Origin: Gordius sp. MW1
Taxonomy: Eukaryota > Nematomorpha > Gordioida > Gordea > Gordiidae
Length of the DNA: 64,000 nucleotides
Direction: 5' to 3'
Assembly: GCA_964036665.1 (NCBI GenBank)
Contig: OZ038533.1
Location: forward strand, 4,078,001-4,142,000
Positions 48,274 through 60,195 of this stretch are shown one piece after another. The notes below the pieces were generated by a model. It did no database searches and was not told the origin of the DNA. It saw nothing but the letters and a program-made list of their open reading frames with translations. Made by a program: the position numbers and the translations under genes. Within the stretch, counting starts at the first letter, position 1; each line of letters begins with the position of its first letter.

Positions 48274-51200
48274 TTATAAATTTTCCGTTAATTCTTCTAT
48301 TTCATTCCATCGAGATTTGATGCATTCGAAATTTTCATTCTGAGATAAGTCGCCCGTTTCGTCTAACACAAAATGTCGAACAAATAGGCGCAAACTCTCG
48401 TAAATGGCGCGAGATTTTGGAGAACGCGCGATTTCGACGAAAAGCGCATCAACAACACCCTTTTGCACTTTATCATTGGAAGCGTTGCTCAATAATTCCA
48501 ACAAAATTTCCCGAATTAATCGAGTCGCTTTGGGACTGAGGTTTAAGAAGTCGATTTTCTGAGGGTAAACAAAATCGAGAAAAAATAGTAATTTAGTAAT
48601 ATCAATAACATGATAGTTTGGATACAATTCAATATCATACTAATATTTAGTAAATTTTAAATGAAATATATATAAATCAAGGTGAAGCATAAAACTTGTA
48701 AATACTTTTAAAATGAATAAGGCGATAGCTCGTTTTAGCAGCAGATCGCTGATGAATTTGGATAAATTAGTGATTTGAAAATCTTTTAAGGATTCTACGT
48801 TTGCCATTTTGTCCCACATCGAAAATTCGCACAAACGCTAATGGTAAAATATTATTTTTGAGTCGCTAACAATTTAAGCACGATTTAACTAAAGTTCATC
48901 ATTAAACGCCGTTTAAAGAATCAAAACTTAGAACCCTAAATGAGGAAACCCACTGAAAAAGTTCTTTTTAAACTCGACCTTAAAGGAAAATAAAAAAAAG
49001 AAAATCGAATAAACATAAGCTTAGAACAAATATATAAAATCAAAAACCTCTAGATTATGTCATGCAAAAAGTATCATGGAAGCGCTTTTTATCCATCCTA
49101 ATTAATCCTTTTAAATTTCTTACTATTTAATAATCACTAAATTAATATAATAACAAATTTTATATAAAAAATCAAGATAAAATTCGTATTAAAAAACCCT
49201 ATAATCTCGGTGTGTCAGGCAAAATTTAGCGGTCAAATGGGCGTAAAAGGGGTTATAATTTTTTTCCAAGCAGCAAGACTGCAGGATGACGTTGAATATT
49301 TCGCGCTCGTTGAGCGAATTCTTTTTGTAACCGAGCCCTAAAAGGTTGTGGTGTGCGGCGAGAAAATCGTTGGAAGACATCAAAGTGGCGAAGATCGTGC
49401 GTCTGATTTGGGTATTCATACCGTGTATCTTAGCCAATTTTTCCATCTCAACCGTCAAACTTGCCACTGTTTCTATGAATTTTATTTCAATTTATAATTT
49501 GTGCCAAAAAAATTTTTTTTTCATTTAAATGATAAAATTTAAATTAGGACACATTTTATTATGGGCGAAGATTAAAATTTGTTTACTTATTTTATTCCGA
49601 ACATACAAGTAATTTTTTAGCCACCTTTTTTAAAAGTTGAATAGGCACAAAAATATTTATGACGATTATAGTTACATTAAATCGCCAAAAAAATAAAGAC
49701 ACGCGTTAAGCAGTGGTAATTAAAACGGTGATACCGCTATAAAAATTCTACATATATAGATAGTAGGTAAGTCAACTTCAGCAAATTATAATGCAGCGTT
49801 GTTAAAAGACCTAGGTTTGTTTAGTCTACTACCTATGGTTCTACTAAGACTACCGGCCGACTCTGTCCGTTTTTCAAATTTCGACTCAGCCTAGAGGAGG
49901 TCGATTAAGATAAACAGACCAAAATTTTTTTAGTCCTTTGGTCAGTTTAAATTAAGTCGATTAAACAAAAAAGGTCTTTTTCAACACTAGTGCACGGTAA
50001 GAACGAGCACACATCCGATACGTAAAAGTCTTAGATTTGAACCTTAAAATGCAATAACCCGTCTCAACAGGTTATTATCATTTGTGAGGGCTGCGGTATC
50101 CTGCAAGTTGTTACAAATGCCATACTTACAATTTTTATTACAGCGTAACCTGTCAAGTCTTGATTTAAATCGTCAAACTTTTATTGGCCACGCTTTTTGT
50201 TACAAAGCGAATCACAGGGTAATAAATCTAAGTATACACAAATTTTTGGTGTTTAGTTTTCTAGTTGAGTTTGGCCTCACCTTAACATTACCCCCCAAAA
50301 TAATACATTTAAACCAATAGCCTATGGAGGGAGCATCGCCTATACTATCATCTACCTTTTTACATTTTTATAAAATAATTTCAATAAACATAAGCACAGG
50401 CCTTATAAAATAGGTAAAAAATTTGCCGTTAACATAAAACTTACACGTCGAATTTGAAGTTAAACAAAGGTTGCCTTCTTTACAGAATTATGATATGAAC
50501 CTAAAGAAAAGATGTCGTTTTTCAAGGCCCAATTATTAAATTTCGAGACACATGACTCTAGTTATATGATATCCGTCTGTAATGTTGTTATACTTTTTAC
50601 TATTATCACGATAACTTTATATGATAGAAAGGTTAAGAAAATCTTTGAAGCAAACTTCATAAACGCACTCCAATACTATTCATAAACACTTCTATCATTA
50701 TATGCGGTTTGTTAATATTTTAAAGTAGATACCCCATATAGGATTGCGGCAATTAACTTAAAACCTTTCTCTAACTAGCGCCATCTATAGCCAATTTCAA
50801 ATTGAGACTAGTTTCCTTATATATATATATACATATCATCCCCATCTTTTTTAAGCGTTTATCGTGAAAAAAGCACACCAAAAACTCATCTTTGACACTC
50901 AATTAGTAAGTACCTGTCAATAAATAAAAAAACATCATATAAAATGTGCAAACTTTTCGCGCTCGTATTTTCACGTTCGAGGGCTTTAGGGGCTGCTACT
51001 ATATTGGGCGTGCTTTGTATGGCCGCACCCACTATCCACCATTTACCCACGCCATTTTTATGGCTCGACAATAAGTCTCGGTACCTCATATTTAGCTCGG
51101 CCCCTTCGTAATGAGCACTAGTTCCACCCGAGGCTTTGTTATTAGTCCTCCTCGATAAACTTGGAAATGAATGAAAAATTTAATATAAAAAATATTTATA

Positions 51201-54200
51201 TCTTGAAACTTGAAAAATAGTAAAATTTATAAGTTCCAAAATTGAGACCTTTTATTTGTTTTACTTGTACCGTTTTTTATGCTTTTAGCTAACAATAGAT
51301 AATATAAATGAGTGAATAAATATTTAACCGAGTAAAAAAATCGATAATTAACCACCATGTGATATCGATTGAAGTGACATATATTCTGTAAACTAAGGAA
51401 ATCTGATAATTTTAGACCTATAAATTTACAAATAAACAGCGTTAATTCAAAAAATAAAATGCAATCATCATTTATATAAAACAGGCAAAGATTCAGCTCA
51501 AATTTATTAATGGCAAACCTATAAAATTAAACAAACAAAATAAAAAACGATTGAAATTACTTTCTCAGTATTTTAAGGTATGAATCGAGTTGGTCAACTT
51601 CATAACCGGGGATCTTTTTGAAATTATTGTTTTTCAAAGCGGTCAAAATTTCCATCATGAACTTGACGCGGCCAGAATCGGTAGTAGATGAATCGTCTGG
51701 AACTTTATTGACAAATTTTAGATAGGAAATGATAATCAAACTATTTAATAAATGCAAACTATCTTTTATACTATTCTTCTTATAAAATTTTTCTATCAAA
51801 AGTTTTAATTTTTGATATCTAGAATTGTTTGAATTTAAATAATTTAATGTCAGCCCGTTGGTCAATTTTAGTTAGGAACAGATATAGAAGTAGTTTCATT
51901 TTTAAATATTTATAATTAGAAATCAATAAGCTAATGATAAATGTGATTAACACGAATTTCTAATTGAGTGCAAGGTAAGTAAATTTTAGATATAAATGTA
52001 GGACGTCATATTGTTAAAATAAGTTCCTTTATAAGTAATTATAATAGATTAATTAAATTAATAATTTAAACTCATATTTTTAATATATAATAAAAGCAAA
52101 TTTGTCGTCTGCTTTGTAGTTTTGCAAAAATTCCCATAAAAACAATACTTTTAACTTAATTTAAAACAAGGAGGCTACCTAGTTTTAAGCATTCCAATTC
52201 AAACTGTTGCAAAGTTTTAGCTCTTTTTAAATGTAAGTCAAAATATTGTATATTATTATGAAATTTCAAAGTATACCAATCTCAAGAATCAAATGATTTA
52301 AGTTATTGAAATGCTTTAAAAAGTATTTTAATATAGTTCTAACCTGAATCTTGATGTAGAGACAATTCAACTGACACGTGATTAGCTGATTTGGCATGGA
52401 TGGATTGAATAATCTCCTTCATGGAATTAGGATTGGCTCTGCGCAAACTAGGCCCACAGTTTTTAAGTATAGTTATGATGAGCTCCAGGTCGATTGTGCC
52501 ATATTGATCTATGAGTTCTTTCAGGATGTCATATATGATAACGCTGTCGCAAATCTAACTCGGAGCATAAATTTTAAAATTAAATTTAAACAAAAATATA
52601 TTTAGAATATCGTTATTTAAACCAATTTTTTCATAAATTTTAAACTTTCAAAAATAAGCAGGACAGCTCTAAAAATTGGTGGATAGAGTCATGAAATATA
52701 CCTTGAGATTTAGAAAGTGTGATAGTAGAGTAATTATATTGTGAAGTGGGCCCTTTTTGGTGGTATAATCGTCATTGCTATGAGCCCGATATTTTTGATC
52801 AAACAATACAGCCATATTTTCCAAGAAAAAGGCACCTGCAGATATAGGTATAAAATGATACGAAATAAATATATAAACTATTATACTTCTACATAGCAGA
52901 TTTATTAATATTTATATTAAGCATAAAATTTTTTTATAAATGGCCAAATATTTCCAAATTCATGTATTTAAGACATAATAATTCTTTTTTTTTACCAATC
53001 TCTAAACCAATTCGACTTGCAAGAGCTGCTAATAGTAAGGCATGTTCAGCAATCATGCGAGAAGTCAATTTCCATTGCACAAGGAAAGTAGATTTAATGA
53101 TTTCTAGAATGTATTTGTTAACTTCATGCCTACTATTAACATCATACAAAGCCTCTAACTTTTCCAAGCAGTAATGAACTGTTTGTTCAGTCAATCTATA
53201 ATATATTTAAATGGCAGCATAAGATAAAATGGAATTTCAGATGTAAACCTGTTAAAAACACCTTTAATTGATTTGTACAATGTAGAAGGTTTATCTACAG
53301 TTTCCTCAATCGATTCTTTACTGGTATCTTTATCTATAAAATCATGTGAAATCATTGTTGCTTGTTCTTTTTCATCTGAAATAACCAATCTTCCATAAAT
53401 GTCCTCTTTCTTTTTCTTACCATCTATTTTTTTAATTAATAAAAGTATGTACTGAGTATTTTATAATGCATATTTATAAAATTCCCTAAAAATAAGCATA
53501 AGAATCAAAATGTAAAAGTATACATACATATAGAATATTTTATATTAATAGAGATAATTTTTAATACAAATTATATAAAAAATAACCTTTTATAAATTTT
53601 TGAGAACAATTAATATCATTGGTATTTAAAATTTTCTTTTTTGTTCTTTTATTATTTGTAAGTTTTAATGGTGGTTCAGAATCACTTTCTTCAGTTGAAT
53701 AACTTTTTAGTTTTAAATTTGCAGGATTATCATTATCCAAATCTAAAATTAGATAATATATAAAAAAATTGATATGACTTTTCACCCTTTTACTTTGACA
53801 GTTATTTTGTTTATCTTTGTCATATAATGATTTGTCCTCATGATCACACAATTCTAATAAATCTATAAATATAAATAAATTATCGCAGAAAAGTATTTTA
53901 GGATTATAATATGGAAAAGTTTTAATTAGAGTATAAAAAATATTAACTTTAATATTATGTGAACATGTATTTACAATCAAGTCCATCCATTTTGAAAGAT
54001 TTTGGTATAAATGATGCCGACTTAGATTTATTTCTTCTATTAAAATGAAGCTTTTTCCCCAGGGTTTTGATGATCTTATCTTCATATTTGGTATTAAAAT
54101 TATCCTATGCATAAAACAAATATGAAATCTAAATATTAATTTGCCAAATTACAACTATATACATTACAACTTTATCAAGATAATCTTTATAATAGTATGC

Positions 54201-54286
54201 ATTAAAAAAATTCATACCTTTGTATTCATTTTTCGCGAACCGTCTTCATCATTAATTACTTTATTTTTACTTTTCCTTACCACCAT
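48274..54286 (-). CDS. NOM1: NOM1/Sgd1-like nucleolar MIF4G-MA3 protein, complete
   Basis: Thirteen minus-strand exons, in transcript order: 54286-54218, 54104-53975, 53862-53794, 53742-53587, 53423-53249, 53195-52996, 52835-52702, 52554-52344, 51696-51561, 51159-50954, 49466-49198, 48837-48706, 48558-48274. All junctions are GT-AG, every split codon closes, and 2172 bases give 723 residues plus TAA. Residues about 50-67 read SFIPKSFKMDGLDY, the family's N-terminal mark; EDIYGRL at 148-154 precedes the MIF4G domain (about 180-400: VFNRLTEQTVHYC, RMIAEHALLLAALASRIGLE, VIIYDILKELID, ALKNNNFKKIPGYE); GKWWIVGA follows; the MA3 domain is about 496-610 (MNTQIRRTIFATLMSSNDFL, LEKNYNPFYAHLTAKFC, CEFSMWDKM). 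NOM1/Sgd1 acts in small-subunit ribosome biogenesis in the nucleolus and binds eIF4A-type helicases. Human NOM1 is about 860 residues, mostly longer at the N-terminus. Confidence 0.95.
49467..50953. other. NOM1 intron 10, 1.5 kb
   Basis: The longest NOM1 intron, GT...AG on the minus strand. It is AT-rich with no identified repeat; a frame at 50084-50320 on the plus strand is unsupported. Confidence 0.7.
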
Positions 54287-54649
54287 GTGTATCAATTAAA
54301 TTGCAAGTCACAAAGGGACATCTCATTATGATATTACAGGTGGTAAGATTTGGGTAAGATTAAACTAAGAAATTACGCAAAGAGAATTCTATATTCCAAA
54401 AAACAGTAGCACATGTTTAAAATTAAATTACATGACTTGCAGCCTAACAATCTATCTTTAAACCATGGCTAGAGTTAGAAAATATATAGTAAACTAAGTA
54501 AAAGGGTTAATTTGAAGTGTGACTACTTTTATTAAATGAAGAATGTCTATAAGTGCATTTCATTATGTTTAAAATCTGAAAATGTGTACCTGCTAATACA
54601 ATATTTAGACACGATTTGAGTATTGTAGGAAATGGTGTATACTTGTTAC
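54287..54649. other. NOM1 upstream region
   Basis: The 363 bp between the NOM1 start codon and the hAT element at 54650 should hold the promoter. No motif could be assigned. Confidence 0.4.
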
Positions 54650-56979
54650 CAGTGGCGTAGGTAGGGGGGGGGGCCCCTAAGAGCAAAAACCGGGCCCCAT
54701 GGGCCCCCCCCCCCAAGGAGAAAAATTTTGGGCCCCTGGGCCCCGTAAGCCATTTTTTTTTATTTTACCTCAATTAAGAAAAAATATGAAGATTATAATT
54801 ATCTTTGAATATAACTTTTAATTATAATATAAAGCCTATATATTTGTTTAATAAATGCAATTTCAACGGTTAATAGCCTTATATTAACTTTAAATGATAT
54901 TAGAAATGAGGATCACTATCAAATTCTCTATAATAAGGCGAGAGATTTAGCTTCAATTTTTGATTTAGTACCTTATAAACGTATAAAAAATCAAAAAATT
55001 ATGACACTTTTGACTCTTTTGAATCCACCAATTCATTAATGGATTTCGAAATTGATTTATATTATCCTATCATCGATAGAATAATAGCAGAATTAAACCT
55101 AAGATTTTCGTAAATTATTTGTAATCTATATAGGTCCAAGGTTTCATGGGCATAGCCAGAATTTGAATAGAGGGGGGCAATAATGATTTAGGAGGGGGCA
55201 AAATGATTGTTTTTTCAAATTTCAGCCATAATTTTAATAAATTTTAACAAAATTTTGGATCCCAGAGGGGTGCGGCCGCCCCTCTTTGCCCCCCCCCCCT
55301 TGGCTAAGCCCATGGAAGGTTTGAATCATTCAACCCCTTTTTTGCGATAAATCTCTTTTATCAGAAGTAATTAACCATTATGAATTAAAACTGCAAGATG
55401 CCGAAATAATAATGACAAAAAATTTTGTAAATAAAATGCAATGATATTTTTTCACTTACTAAAATTTTGCCCTCAATAGAATAATTTTAACTATCCCAGT
55501 AACTTCATGCTCATGCGAAGGATCGTTCTCATTGCTAAAATGGATTAAAAATATCTTCATCACAATTGGACAAGATAGGTTATCTTCCTTAGCTTTATTG
55601 AGCTTAGAACATGACTTTATAAAACTTATTCCCCCGGATGATATAATAAATTCGTTTGCAACATCGAGTAAAAGAAGTAATGAACTACTATTAAAAAACT
55701 AATTTTAATATTTTATGAAAAATTATTTGGGCTTTTAAACTTGTTTTAAACTTTTTTACACTTTCAAAATATATTAATATTATTAAATTTACGAAAATTC
55801 CATCCTGGATTCAATTTGATTGTCCATCTCGCATGCTTATTGTTTAACATATTTTGCATATTTTTATGTACCACATGCACATATAAAGCCAATGATTTTC
55901 CAAAAAATATTTTGGACACCATTATTCCTCCTTTATTAGTGATATCCCATCAAAAGTTTGATAAATTAATTAATAACAAATTCCGGAATTTTGTAGACAA
56001 TAACGCATCAAAACTTGCAAGGAATAAAAATCCACAAAAAATTCCTTTTGGTGTACCATTGGATTCAACAAAATGTACACAAACGCTAAGTTGTTCTGTG
56101 CATCTCATATCTCTAATTTCATCTAAAATTATTAAGTAAAAATTTAATTCATTTTGACAGAATATTTTAAGGTTCATTTAGCCGTTAAATTTAATTTATT
56201 AGTTCATTTAAATTTTTAGGTGCTGGAAAGGGGGGGGGGGGGGGGGGTTGTGCAAATATATCTATAATATCATCAGGGGGAATAACTTCTAAATACTCTT
56301 CTCCAACGAATTTTAATTTCATAATTAATTTCTTTTATATTTTATGTTATAATTACGCCTTTTGAGGATCTAGCCTTAAAAAAGGCTTTTAAATGTTCTC
56401 ATTGTTTTCCTGATATAAATGCTGCCTGAAAATGCTGCCAATATTGCATATGTAAAATTAAAATTTGTTATATATATGGCCAGATTTTTTGGGATTGTGG
56501 CAATAAAATATCTTTATAAAAACTTTGTATGGTTTTTTTACTATTTGTATTATTTTTCAAAATGTCAACGATTTCTTGTCAATATGACCGTTCCACTTTG
56601 TGCCCTTACAATTCATTTATACAAAAACTTATTATACCAAGTGAAATTTTCTATATTGTTTCAACTACATTACTTAGTTTTAATGAATAAATTTTATTTA
56701 TTTATGCCCTATAAACATGAGGGTCTAAGACATACAAGCGTGATGCTATTAGAAAAAATACACAAAGTAGTAGCGGAATTTTAAGTTTGTCCAACGTTTA
56801 TGAGGGAAAATTTTTTCATTTGCGTTTGACCCATGGTCATATCCAGATAAGGGGAAGGGGCAAAACATGATTTTTTTTAATTTTTAAGGGTTTTATTAGT
56901 TAAAAAACTTTTTGTTCCCCCCCCCCCATGGCTTGACCACCTCAGTCCCCCCAAGGCAAAAAGGCTAGCTAGGCCACTG
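54650..56979 (+). mobile_element. hAT element with TTF/DUF4371-type transposase remnants
   Basis: The ends CAGTGGCGTAGGTAGG and GCTAGCTAGGCCACTG are inverted. Flanks CTTGTTAC (54642-54649) and CTTGTTGC (56980-56987) differ at one base. Plus-strand transposase traces are FEIDLYYPIIDRIIAELNLR (about 55048-55107) and a C-terminal part CSCEGSFSLLKWIKNIFIT, DRLSSLALLSLEHDFI (about 55508-55700), typical of the hAT dimerisation region of ZMYM1-like transposases. Frames are broken and large parts are missing. A MITE (55145-55314) has jumped into it. The downstream frames (55816-56139, 56419-56784) were not recognised. Confidence 0.85.
55145..55314. mobile_element. 170-bp hAT-type MITE nested in the hAT at 54650
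   Basis: The ends CATGGGCATAGCCAG and CTTGGCTAAGCCCATG are of the same family as 896-1065. Flanks CAAGGTTT and GAAGGTTT agree at 7 of 8 bases. It interrupts the transposase region, so it is younger than its host. Confidence 0.8.
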
Positions 56980-56987
56980 CTTGTTGC

Positions 56988-57689
56988 GTCAATTACAATT
57001 TTGCTTGCGGCATATTACTTAGGTCTTGAAACTTAACTGACTCATTCACATCACCTTACTACTTCGCGACGTTAATTGACCAATCACATATAGCTCGCGG
57101 ATTCACCACTAAATGTAATTGATTTATTCAATTAATTCGCGATTATATAAAGGCGTTTAAAACACTTCTTCACTACTTACTTTTCTCTCAAACGTTTCAC
57201 TTTAATTGGATATATAATCAAAGTATTTATTACTTTATTTACTTCCTGATATACTCATTATGTCAATTTCAAGCAAATAAACGTGATTCACATTATTTGA
57301 TGCAACCATATATACAAGCAACTTTTTATTTACCTGATAATAATCCTTTACTTTTTTCCAAAATATACACATGTTAATAAATATTACAGTAAATTGAAAC
57401 ATTCTATGAAATAATTTACACTATTAACAAAAGTTAAAAAGGAAAATAAATTACCAAATATTTTAAGGGGGTCAAAAAGGTTGTTTGATAACTAATTATA
57501 TTTGCAGGGGTGTAAAAACAATTTAAAATGTTTATTTGATATTAAATATATTACATTTACGCCATAATCGCAATATTAATCCCTGAGTGTTATAATTAAT
57601 ATAAACGAAAATGATTTCTTCTTCCTAGAAAATTTTACTAATATTAACATATGAAATAAACAGGGATCAAAATTTTCGAAGAAAAATAA
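56988..57689. other. AT-rich intergenic DNA
   Basis: Nothing recognised. Confidence 0.55.
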
Positions 57690-58240
57690 GTAAAGTTTAT
57701 GACACAACGGAACCTCGACGGCTAACAATTGACCACATACATCTGGGCGTCGTTAGGTTCTAAATACTCAACCCATTGTTTCGCCTCTTTACAGTATCTT
57801 CTTTACTTTCACCCGCATAATAAAACGATATCTCATCTAGAAGTAGCCAGAAATATATTCGCCACCCCAGGTCGCGCAGGCCGCTATCATCAGACATCGG
57901 CGCCGACAAAGACATCCGCAATAAAACTTAAGGTAAAAAGATCCAACCAAGCGTACCTTGCATGAAATGCAGCACCGCCTACCATAATTACCTGGAAATC
58001 AACTCCATGACTGGTAACCTTGTACTTATCTACGAATGGATTGTATATCATCTAACCACATACGACGTTCCGTGAATTTACCAAACATATAAATTACATC
58101 ATACTCAACCTGCAAAAATAAGTGCTGTCCCAGAGACTCCGACATCATCCAACCTACTTAAAGGTGATATGGCGAATAGACCAAACATGTCATTATGGGC
58201 GTTAAGCTTCTAAATATAAATGAGCCAACACGGGTTTAAC
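57690..58240 (-). pseudogene. decayed coding-like stretch of unknown family
   Basis: This 550-bp island has clearly more G and C than its surroundings. On the minus strand it gives short protein-like runs in more than one frame, such as HNDMFGLFAISPLSRLDD, VIYMFGKFTERRMWLDD and HGVDFQVIMVGGAAFHARYA, interrupted repeatedly. I do not recognise the family. It could be a broken host gene copy or a fossil insert of outside origin. No exons with good splice sites were found. Confidence 0.35.
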
Positions 58241-58354
58241 GTGCGTGCAGGCAACACTAAATCCATACCTGGATCATGGCTTACACACACTGTTCTATAC
58301 AAGCAAAATTCCTTCGGGCTTGACCCTAAAGTTCTTTTGCACCGGCATCCACAC

Positions 58355-58487
58355 TAGAGCCCTGCAAAGTCACTTTTTTGAACCCGACCCGAAGGCGTTT
58401 AAATTATTTCAAACCGAACCCGACCCCAAAGCGTTTTAAATTTTTCAACCCAAACTCGACCCCGCGGGTCACCCGTGCAGGGCTTTA
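58355..58487. mobile_element. 133-bp hAT-type MITE, perfect 8-bp duplication
   Basis: The ends TAGAGCCCTGCA and TGCAGGGCTTTA, with GAACCCGACCCGA motifs inside, match the termini of the 918-bp element at 9304-10221. Flanks ATCCACAC (58347-58354 and 58488-58495) are identical. It is nearly all subterminal sequence. Confidence 0.88.
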
Positions 58488-58847
58488 ATCCACACTGGCC
58501 ACTTGAACTAGTTACTTTTTTAATATTCTGAACTTGAACTTTACAATATAAATGAACTAGTTCATCATAAAAATTATTATTTAAAATGAATTTATAAGTT
58601 TGATTGTTTTTATTAACAAGAATTACACACGATTTCAACGAATTTTTTGACATCAAGCAGAAAATCACCATGAAAATTGTAAAATTTAATACTATTTCAA
58701 TCCGTAGCTCTATGCCATCTAGTTAATCTAATATATTTTTGCATGCATCATACACAATCATTTAGAAATAAACCTCTATTATAATTTTTTTTTGATTAAA
58801 CACGCCTTTTTAATATGATAGAAAACAAGAACACTCGAGCCTGTTTT

Positions 58848-58996
58848 CATGACCGTAGCCAAGAGGGGGCAGGGAGGGGCCGCTGCTCCCTTTATATCCA
58901 TTTTTTTTGAAATTTATTAAAATCATGACTAAAATTTCGAAAAATGATCATTTTGCCCCTCCTTAAATCAGTAATGCCCCTCTCTAATATGGCTGT
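58848..58996. mobile_element. decayed MITE of the CATGnGCGTAGCCAG family
   Basis: The left end CATGACCGTAGCCAAG and the interior (GGGGGCAGGGAGGGGC, TTTATTAAAATCATG, CATTTTGCCCCTCC) match 896-1065. The right end is worn away and no target duplication can be read. Confidence 0.6.
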
Positions 58997-59270
58997 ATTA
59001 TTGTCAGTAAGATTCATTTATTTAATTTTTGTGGTTTATATGCGAAAAATTGAGAGGAAGAGTATAGAATTTTGAAGGCAATAAATTCAATATTGCCACT
59101 AGATGCAGAAAATGTTAACCCTCATACTTAAAATGGGTTAAATTTCCTAAATATCAGATGTGATAACTCCAATAAATAAATCATTGAAAACTTTATAAAA
59201 CTTATGAATACCTCATTTCATATATACATCTAGATAGACTGCTCTTGCCATATGTTCCATATGGTATTGT

Positions 59271-59524
59271 GGTGCCCTATCAACTCGCCGAAAACAATCT
59301 TGCCGAATTCACCCTGGGACATTAACGATTATTTCCCCATTATCATAAAGAAGGCCCTAAATTAAGTCTCTTTTATAATAATTATCAATTTTATTATAAA
59401 AAATACCTAAAAATATAAGTTTAATCCGAAATTGAATGATTAATATGCTTTTTTGTTGAAGGACATTTTTTAACATTGGGACATTCAATTCGGCAAGATG
59501 GTTTTCGGCAAGTTGAGGGCCACC
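59271..59524. mobile_element. 254-bp MITE with about 40-bp inverted ends
   Basis: GGTGCCCTATCAACTCGCCG and AAAACAATCTTGCCGAATTC at the left are mirrored by GAATTCGGCAAG-like (CAATTCGGCAAGATGG) and TTTTCGGCAAGTTGAGGGCC at the right. It interrupts a repeat whose uninterrupted version is at 21480-21520, which gives the empty-site sequence (ATATGGGTAATTGTGTGTCT). The flanks TATTG and TAAATTG suggest an imperfect target duplication. Confidence 0.75.
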
Positions 59525-59582
59525 GTAAATTGTGTGTCTTATTTTCAGCCATTTTAAAGATTACATCTGGTGTATTTCAACT

Positions 59583-59883
59583 ATGACATTTTGCGCTGTT
59601 CCATTTTGTTCCAGCAGAAAAACTCGGGATAAACAATATTCTTTTTATAAGTAAGTACTATTTGTTAATATATATCATATTTTTTTACAATCTTAGGTTT
59701 CCAATGAAAAATCCCCAGCTTCTTAAAACATGGATTCATAAGATAAAAAGGAAATTCCAACCAACAATCAAGACTAGAGTAGGCTCTTATCATTTTACCA
59801 GGTATGTGTTCTATCCAACTTCAAAAAACTACCATCAATTGAGAGAAGATGCCATTCCAACAATTTTTGACTTTCCAGCACAG
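59583..59883 (+). CDS. THAP-domain protein, first two exons
   Basis: Exon 1 59583-59650 starts at ATG and leaves two bases; exon 2 59697-59883 begins after TCTTAG with G, closing a Lys codon, and ends before GTAAAC. It encodes a complete THAP-type domain of about 85 residues: C4-x4-C9, then FYKFPMKNPQLLKTWIHKIK, HF, and the closing DAIPTIF. THAP domains bind DNA through a C2CH zinc site; here the usual third ligand Cys (VCSxHF) is Gly (VGSYHF). Later exons are not seen before the hAT at 60196. About 150 bp upstream is a dispersed repeat, so it may belong to a P-element-like transposon rather than a host gene. The Gly may mean decay. Confidence 0.7.
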
Positions 59884-60195
59884 GTAAACCTAAATCATTA
59901 TTAAGATTATTATTTACAAAACTTAATATTATATTATTTATTCATATTTTAATAATTTGTAACAAACATTTTTAATTCGCCTATTAAGACAAGATAAATT
60001 GCTCTTTCATAAAAAGGTCAATTAGATGAATTTTATTATTATTATATATAGTATAATTTAATTTAAAGAAATGCAGGACATTTCAGTTTTAAGCCTTTAT
60101 ATAGCTATTTCTATCATCTATTCCTAATAATTGTTTGAATAATAATTATTATTTAATTAATATATAAAATTTTAGCTTAATATGTCCCTCTAAAG
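59884..60195. other. AT-rich stretch, intron or flank of the THAP unit
   Basis: Nothing recognised. Confidence 0.5.

Noticed and set aside
53561-54112. A single 183-codon frame on the minus strand
   Set aside because: It is exon 2 in the wrong frame plus introns and exons 3-4 of NOM1; splice sites and family similarity support the split model.
55816-56784. Host gene in the frames downstream of the hAT C-terminus
   Set aside because: They lie within the hAT borders, are AT-driven and match nothing I know.
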